Source: a bacterium
GTDB taxonomy: Bacteria; Planctomycetota; UBA1135; UBA2386
Reading direction: 5' to 3'
DNA: 64,000 bases
Assembly (NCBI GenBank): GCA_024743115.1
Contig: JANSXC010000020.1
Location: 60,310-124,309, forward strand
Below, in pieces: positions 62,601 to 64,000 of the stretch. A program made the translations under genes and the position numbers. How positions within the stretch are numbered: position 1 is the first letter of the stretch; each line of letters opens with the position of its first letter. The notes below the pieces were generated by a model. That model was not told the origin of the DNA and searched no databases. It saw only the letters and a program-made list of their open reading frames with translations.

Positions 62601-62784
62601 CGATGGTCCACACGCCGGGCACCAGCCGGAGCCTCACGTCCACTTCGACGATGGGACATCGATGACGGTCTCTGGCAAGCCCGGGCACAAGGGCGCGGGG
62701 CTACCCAGTCCGACCAAGAAGCAGCGCGAGTTCCTCGAAGAGAACGGCTGGGCGGGAACGCCAGTTGTCGAGGACGGTGACTAG
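56608..62784 (+). CDS. RHS/YD-repeat polymorphic toxin with HINT domain and C-terminal toxin tail
   Basis: The 2058-residue protein starts with a basic N-terminus and a hydrophobic segment at about 11-27, which may be a signal anchor. Long YD-repeat tracts follow (for example YGNVITFGYDSQGDLDSI, YDARGRKRTW, FEYDSRGRPIKEYTP, YDSLHRVSNV and FTYDALGRRSTKTANG), then the RHS core ending in NPILYTGREYDAETGLYHYR, RTYDPKTGAFLQEDPLG and SYTDPYG (about residue 1641). A helical linker leads to a HINT domain: Cys1754 in EFCFVRGTLIA, His1909 in TTGPHPFWS, and the ending VHRDHTYFVTTHKLWVHN at Asn1974. Residues 1975-2058 are a short tail (KVERGQAPKGIDRFD, PEPHVHFDDGTSM, REFLEENGW) that is a probable toxin. 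The ribosome-binding site is AAGGA, eight bases before the ATG. Confidence 0.95.
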   Translation: MAQFDSRSPKGRSTVLGALAALLVVIGIARFGREAAQPATIDEARVPAVAAAIAFPTVTEESEGCDPTYGGAPPPESGPGPCVGASGEPEDPYAMMDGSGDLTEQNPVPSAELDFAGTTEAATDVFSAVSERIGLQGFVEQASLYTTAIEGPSDRLRANVFRDTLNDGSVNAANRGLVWTEQDAYYPGVISQSDLIISRRYFSRLSFDGKGSVGAGWISTLYERVVEVDGGHLRHVDWNQPFNDPALYYEGSLVVEPEETSGAATTNSPSGPAQVPDTLYAGPEELGSNIIKTATGTYRLEYRDGRVHRFDTMGRVTSRTDAYGNVITFGYDSQGDLDSIIDSRGQAFTVTTDGQGYLATITNPLGDVLTYTNVNGYLTEVEWPATEVFVPAPDQESGTFVTKTTKRTYQTGAQSYRLEDIFDDAGVSVLHVDYETGTHEVKSQTTASSGAFVFTAAGVQVTQIDPAGWKTVYIHDSNKDVVEFRRYRANFLGHLARTNDQSVFDAWHVIRNSACACGRVDGLVEPDGGIITIAYDGDWNVTELRKEEPGNPNNAMVWTWGNYDAQGRAGWHVPPEGNAAANPAPYTITYTTVADPSPSNPGGTIETLSVPGQGWRTWSSEWFVRRDNRGRIAELLRPSPNFQDLGRYEKFDYWPTGGANSLMPKRRYERLDQSIYNDFVWDSAGRLLTITTHNGLASNSTYDARGRKRTWTSAAQPTAQQYQHIWDYDAAGNLAQIEYQYWSGQPGTPGVTSKWIRWNLAYDAAHRNWKIVKDVTASGDRAITLMGYDANGNINSYTDPDGNLSTAYYDHWQQAWHVSEGVGTSDAATRIISYTVDGDIEEIIEPLDATRSLTERFEYDGLDRNDAWEVVGRERREYIYNDKRLNAEVWRYGYKNGVKTLLTRQVIDYNDWHDNPTSIVEHVYDDLGLTVQRTTNRQVLYSSAGRPIVWSLNGVVEAQIEYESWGDIKRVSSSTGNEVTFQYGTNGWLQSQTTTHNDGAGGARQETKLYEVDLWGRYTKITRQSANEADRVSTYEYDSLDRPVSIVDEAGNRHRREYRLDGLLTRTVSLIAGGATPIERVTTWDRHPSGRPATVSDDRGGVVAFEYDSRGRPIKEYTPGSSNTLWEYSYNKHGALTASKTPTGRTIEIAYDNLARPLSRTITLPGQATPDLTNTYTYTAGGGIERVDRSDNGSNVYVSYRRDGDGRVVQEDQNGDVVLYARDDIGRVTDLTGPNGYAVHYGYDSLHRVSNVSIPLGGGSFHTLATNAWYGSGGALASRWHGDGTTLVVGRDGFSRPSSMATKREDGTTVLDLAYGWDQRSLVKYEHRLHEGKGDVFRYDAKRRLREVVRNSVDPVAEWQSPGTTVHELKREFQLDDDNHRIQVTTTPDGGFPAVEGYATDPARHHYTQVGGNVRTFSEDGNLETHGTRSFEYDSLDALTRVLDGGATVAEFTYDALGRRSTKTANGVTTRYVYAGPMILAEYRRVGSGAEVLEAFYYHGAKVDSAIMSRRRDRADVDQDGSATDFVDLYHHTNRVGSTLALTLDDGAAGAVVVETYEYDAFGEVAIRDVSGAVQTTSPTGNPILYTGREYDAETGLYHYRARTYDPKTGAFLQEDPLGISDDVNPVAYVLANPISYTDPYGTSVVGDIADDIITMIRDNPWVGSLITSIPIVAEIIELASAIAGIDYTSWLEGGAEGEPESMGWWDRISRGAQAAITLAGSALGALMKFKKVRNLLEKMGAKKGGGKLSEEFCFVRGTLIAALGGFLAIEDVALGMSVEAEPDPHGPSQAVLDLANPDAYAAIERGDWRLVEMEMPLSDGSKMQITLLRPATWLEKHHVVVGGAVAMSAVGSRKRGVARVGRVLPCPEIGAARSGESTVTGVYVTTNAEVLNLRVEGLDRPIGTTGPHPFWSLDREAWVPANCLTEGETIACQDGSRRVLSKIPAAERTTVFNIEVHRDHTYFVTTHKLWVHNDHTSAGGMQRKVERGQAPKGIDRFDGPHAGHQPEPHVHFDDGTSMTVSGKPGHKGAGLPSPTKKQREFLEENGWAGTPVVEDGD

Positions 62785-62847
62785 CGGTGTGATACGATAG
62801 CGGCGGGGCCGTTTCCCTGCCGTGCTTTCACACCGCGCACCAGAACC

Positions 62848-63285
62848 ATGCCGCAAGCGAGAACGGAAGCGGAGTTTTGCGCCAGCATCGACGCCAACCT
62901 TCCGTACTCGGATTCGAAGCGCTTCCGACGGCTGCTCGAGGAAGCGCTTCGAATCTCGCCCAACGCAGTGTGCATGATGATCTACGAGTGCGTGCAGCCG
63001 CCGCGCAGCAAGGCTACCCCGCGCTCGGAGCGCGAATCGTTGCTTGCGGAGATCGAACGACGGTTCGACTCACCGTGGAAGGCGTCGATTTTCGAAGCAG
63101 CCCATGCGGTCCTGGCGGGGCGATCGTTGGATGGCGTGAGCTGCTTACGGATCCTGCGGCAGATCGGTGATGAGCCGGGGCAGTACAACGGCCTGGCGAT
63201 CGCGTTGGCGGCCTGTCCAGAGTCGCATCTCGCCGAGGCGGAGGGCCTCGCCACGGCCATCCAACGTGGTTGGATGGCCGAGTGA
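62848..63285 (+). CDS. Probable immunity protein for the RHS toxin
   Basis: This 145-residue protein begins 63 bases after the RHS stop on the same strand. It is helical and somewhat acidic overall, without signal peptide or membrane segment (SIDANLPYSDSKRFRRLLEE, KASIFEAAHAVLAGRSLDGV, ESHLAEAEGLATAIQRGW). I recognise no family. Position directly after the toxin tail, size and cytoplasmic nature are those of cognate immunity proteins in polymorphic toxin systems; the function is thus inferred from context. ATG 62848 is the only sensible start. It is the last gene before the mobile edge at the right end. Confidence 0.65.
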   Translation: MPQARTEAEFCASIDANLPYSDSKRFRRLLEEALRISPNAVCMMIYECVQPPRSKATPRSERESLLAEIERRFDSPWKASIFEAAHAVLAGRSLDGVSCLRILRQIGDEPGQYNGLAIALAACPESHLAEAEGLATAIQRGWMAE

Positions 63286-63438
63286 GTGTCTAGCTAAGTT
63301 GCTTGACGTGGGCAGCGGCTGAATCGCAGGCCGATTCGCAGTCCGCGATTCCTCAGTTCTCCGTGAACGATCCCGCCGCGCGTTGGCCGGTGCGCCATGC
63401 GATCGTACGACGCGATGCGCCGGTGCTGCTTGGCGGAT

Positions 63439-63457
63439 CCCTTGGCGCTGCCAAGGG
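63439..63457 (-). terminator. Perfect 8-bp hairpin just after the tRNA 3' end
   Basis: CCCTTGGC (63439-63446), loop GCT, GCCAAGGG (63450-63457). On the minus strand it follows the CCA end of the partial tRNA (63463) by five bases, which is where a tRNA gene terminator would sit. No T-run is present. It suggests that the sequence left of 63463 is the native flank downstream of a tRNA gene. Confidence 0.5.
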
Positions 63458-63462
63458 CGAGA

Positions 63463-63506
63463 TGGTGGGCCGTGCTGGATTCGAACCAGCGATTTCGACC
63501 TTGTGA
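63463..63506 (-). other. 3' half of a tRNA gene, probable attachment site
   Basis: On the minus strand, positions 33 to 76 of a tRNA can be read: T then CAC-AA of the anticodon loop, the 3' stem GGTCG, variable loop AAATC, T-arm GCTGG-TTCGAAT-CCAGC, acceptor ACGGCCC and ACCA. Each element has the right length. The 5' half (acceptor GGGCCGT, D-arm and 5' anticodon stem) is not there: the bases before the loop cannot pair with GGTCG. Many integrative elements recombine in the anticodon loop and leave such a displaced 3' half. The anticodon would read CAC (Val), but the cut is too close to name the tRNA. Confidence 0.6.
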
Positions 63507-63729
63507 CCACGTCGCGCGAGATCGTCGCGAAGTCGGCAAATGATAGGGCGTCGGTTAGGGGTGGTGCGCGCGGTTCGCAATGGTTTGCCCTCGTTCGCTC
63601 TAACTCGTTCGGGTTCGTCGCGACTCGTGGCGAATGCGTGCACGTGCCCGCGGTCGTTCTTGTGGCCTGACGGGTCGGCGCACAGCGAACTGCATGTAAC
63701 CAACGGCCGAGTTGGGGCACAGACGTCAT
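63507..63729. other. Region between tRNA half and transposase
   Basis: I see no gene here. A hairpin CCAAC-GGCCGA-GTTGG lies close to the start of the transposase frame and might belong to an IS end. The part from 63286 to 63438, before the tRNA half, is also without a gene; it has the inverted repeat GAATCGC (63321-63327) and GCGATTC (63345-63351). Confidence 0.4.
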
Positions 63730-64000
63730 GTGGGGACGCGCACTCGGGAGCGGCGAGGCGCAGTGCGCTCGCGGCGGAAGCCCGAGACCACGGTGCTGTA
63801 TCGCGTGGTGCAGCGGGAGTGGCTGACGTTCGAGCGCGGCCTCGCGGCCGGCGAACGGTCGGTGCCGGGGTTCTGCCGGCGCGAGCTGAAGGCGTTTCTG
63901 CGCTGCGGGATCCTCGCGCACGGCTTCGCCCGCGTGCACTGCGGGGACTGCGGCAAGGACGACGTGGTCGCGTTCGCGTGTAAGGGCCGCGGCTTCTGCC
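63730..64000 (+). mobile_element. 5' end of an IS91-type transposase gene (runs off the window)
   Basis: From a possible GTG at 63730 (or 63763) an open frame continues to the window end. It reads ETTVLYRVVQREWLTF, then FCRRELKAFLRCGILAHGFA, and a cysteine cluster C-G-D-C ... C-K-G-R-G-F-C (residues 71-90). RELKAFL-CGI-AHGFAR--C--C followed by CKGRGFC is the N-terminal zinc-binding region of IS91-family (HUH, rolling-circle) transposases. The frame has no ATG; the real start may be one of the GTGs. Catalytic HUH and Tyr motifs would lie beyond the window. The position 220 bases from a tRNA half marks this as a mobile region. Confidence 0.85.

Noticed and set aside
63463..63506. Complete tRNA-Val(CAC)
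   Set aside because: The 5' anticodon stem, D-arm and 5' acceptor strand are missing; the bases before the loop do not pair with GGTCG.
63507..63729. Group I intron in a tRNA anticodon loop
   Set aside because: No 5' exon (GGGCCGT) was found to the right within the window, and no intron core elements were recognised.

Overview
The window looks like chromosomal DNA of a planctomycete (phylum Planctomycetota), GC-rich and almost fully coding on both strands. No marker gene is present, so this rests on gene content: Ser/Thr kinases paired with ECF sigma factors, a DUF1800/DUF1501 export pair, PQQ-type beta-propellers, WD40, Kelch and FG-GAP proteins, a sulfatase-modifying-factor domain, a prepilin, and many large secreted proteins of unknown role.

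Layout. 1-5240: the tail of a secreted protein, a collar-like membrane protein, a CPBP protease, a WD40 protein, a thioredoxin-like gene with an in-frame UGA followed by a SECIS-like hairpin (candidate selenoprotein), and a secreted protein coupled to it. 5419-8649: prepilin with a Gln-Gly repeat, HAMP-type membrane protein and sensor histidine kinase in one run. 8701-16850: lipoprotein, ECF sigma factor converging on a kinase, di-haem cytochrome c peroxidase and PQQ/LolA-like fusion. 16934-23379: alpha-solenoid protein, truncated O-mannosyltransferase-like protein, SGNH hydrolase, CocE-type hydrolase and secreted endonuclease/phosphatase-fold protein. 23480-35693: DUF1800/DUF1501 pair, lipoprotein, thioredoxin-fold protein without its cysteines, frameshifted PQQ protein, beta-helix protein, FGE-like protein, RarD and two methyltransferases. 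35713-43599: four minus-strand genes for very large secreted proteins, two of them tandem paralogues. 43815-53163: two more kinase/sigma pairs around a Kelch protein and a tyrosine-recombinase remnant. 53215-64000: two secreted proteins, a 2058-residue RHS polymorphic toxin with HINT domain and short toxin tail, its likely immunity gene, the 3' half of a tRNA, and the start of an IS91-type transposase.

How the parts fit. Each of the three kinases has one transmembrane segment and an ECF sigma gene beside it, which suggests surface-stress signalling to transcription. At least seven otherwise unrelated secreted proteins appear to end in one C-terminal beta-rich domain of about 110-130 residues, possibly an export or anchoring module. 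The right end looks like the edge of a mobile region. I saw no rRNA, CRISPR array or complete tRNA.
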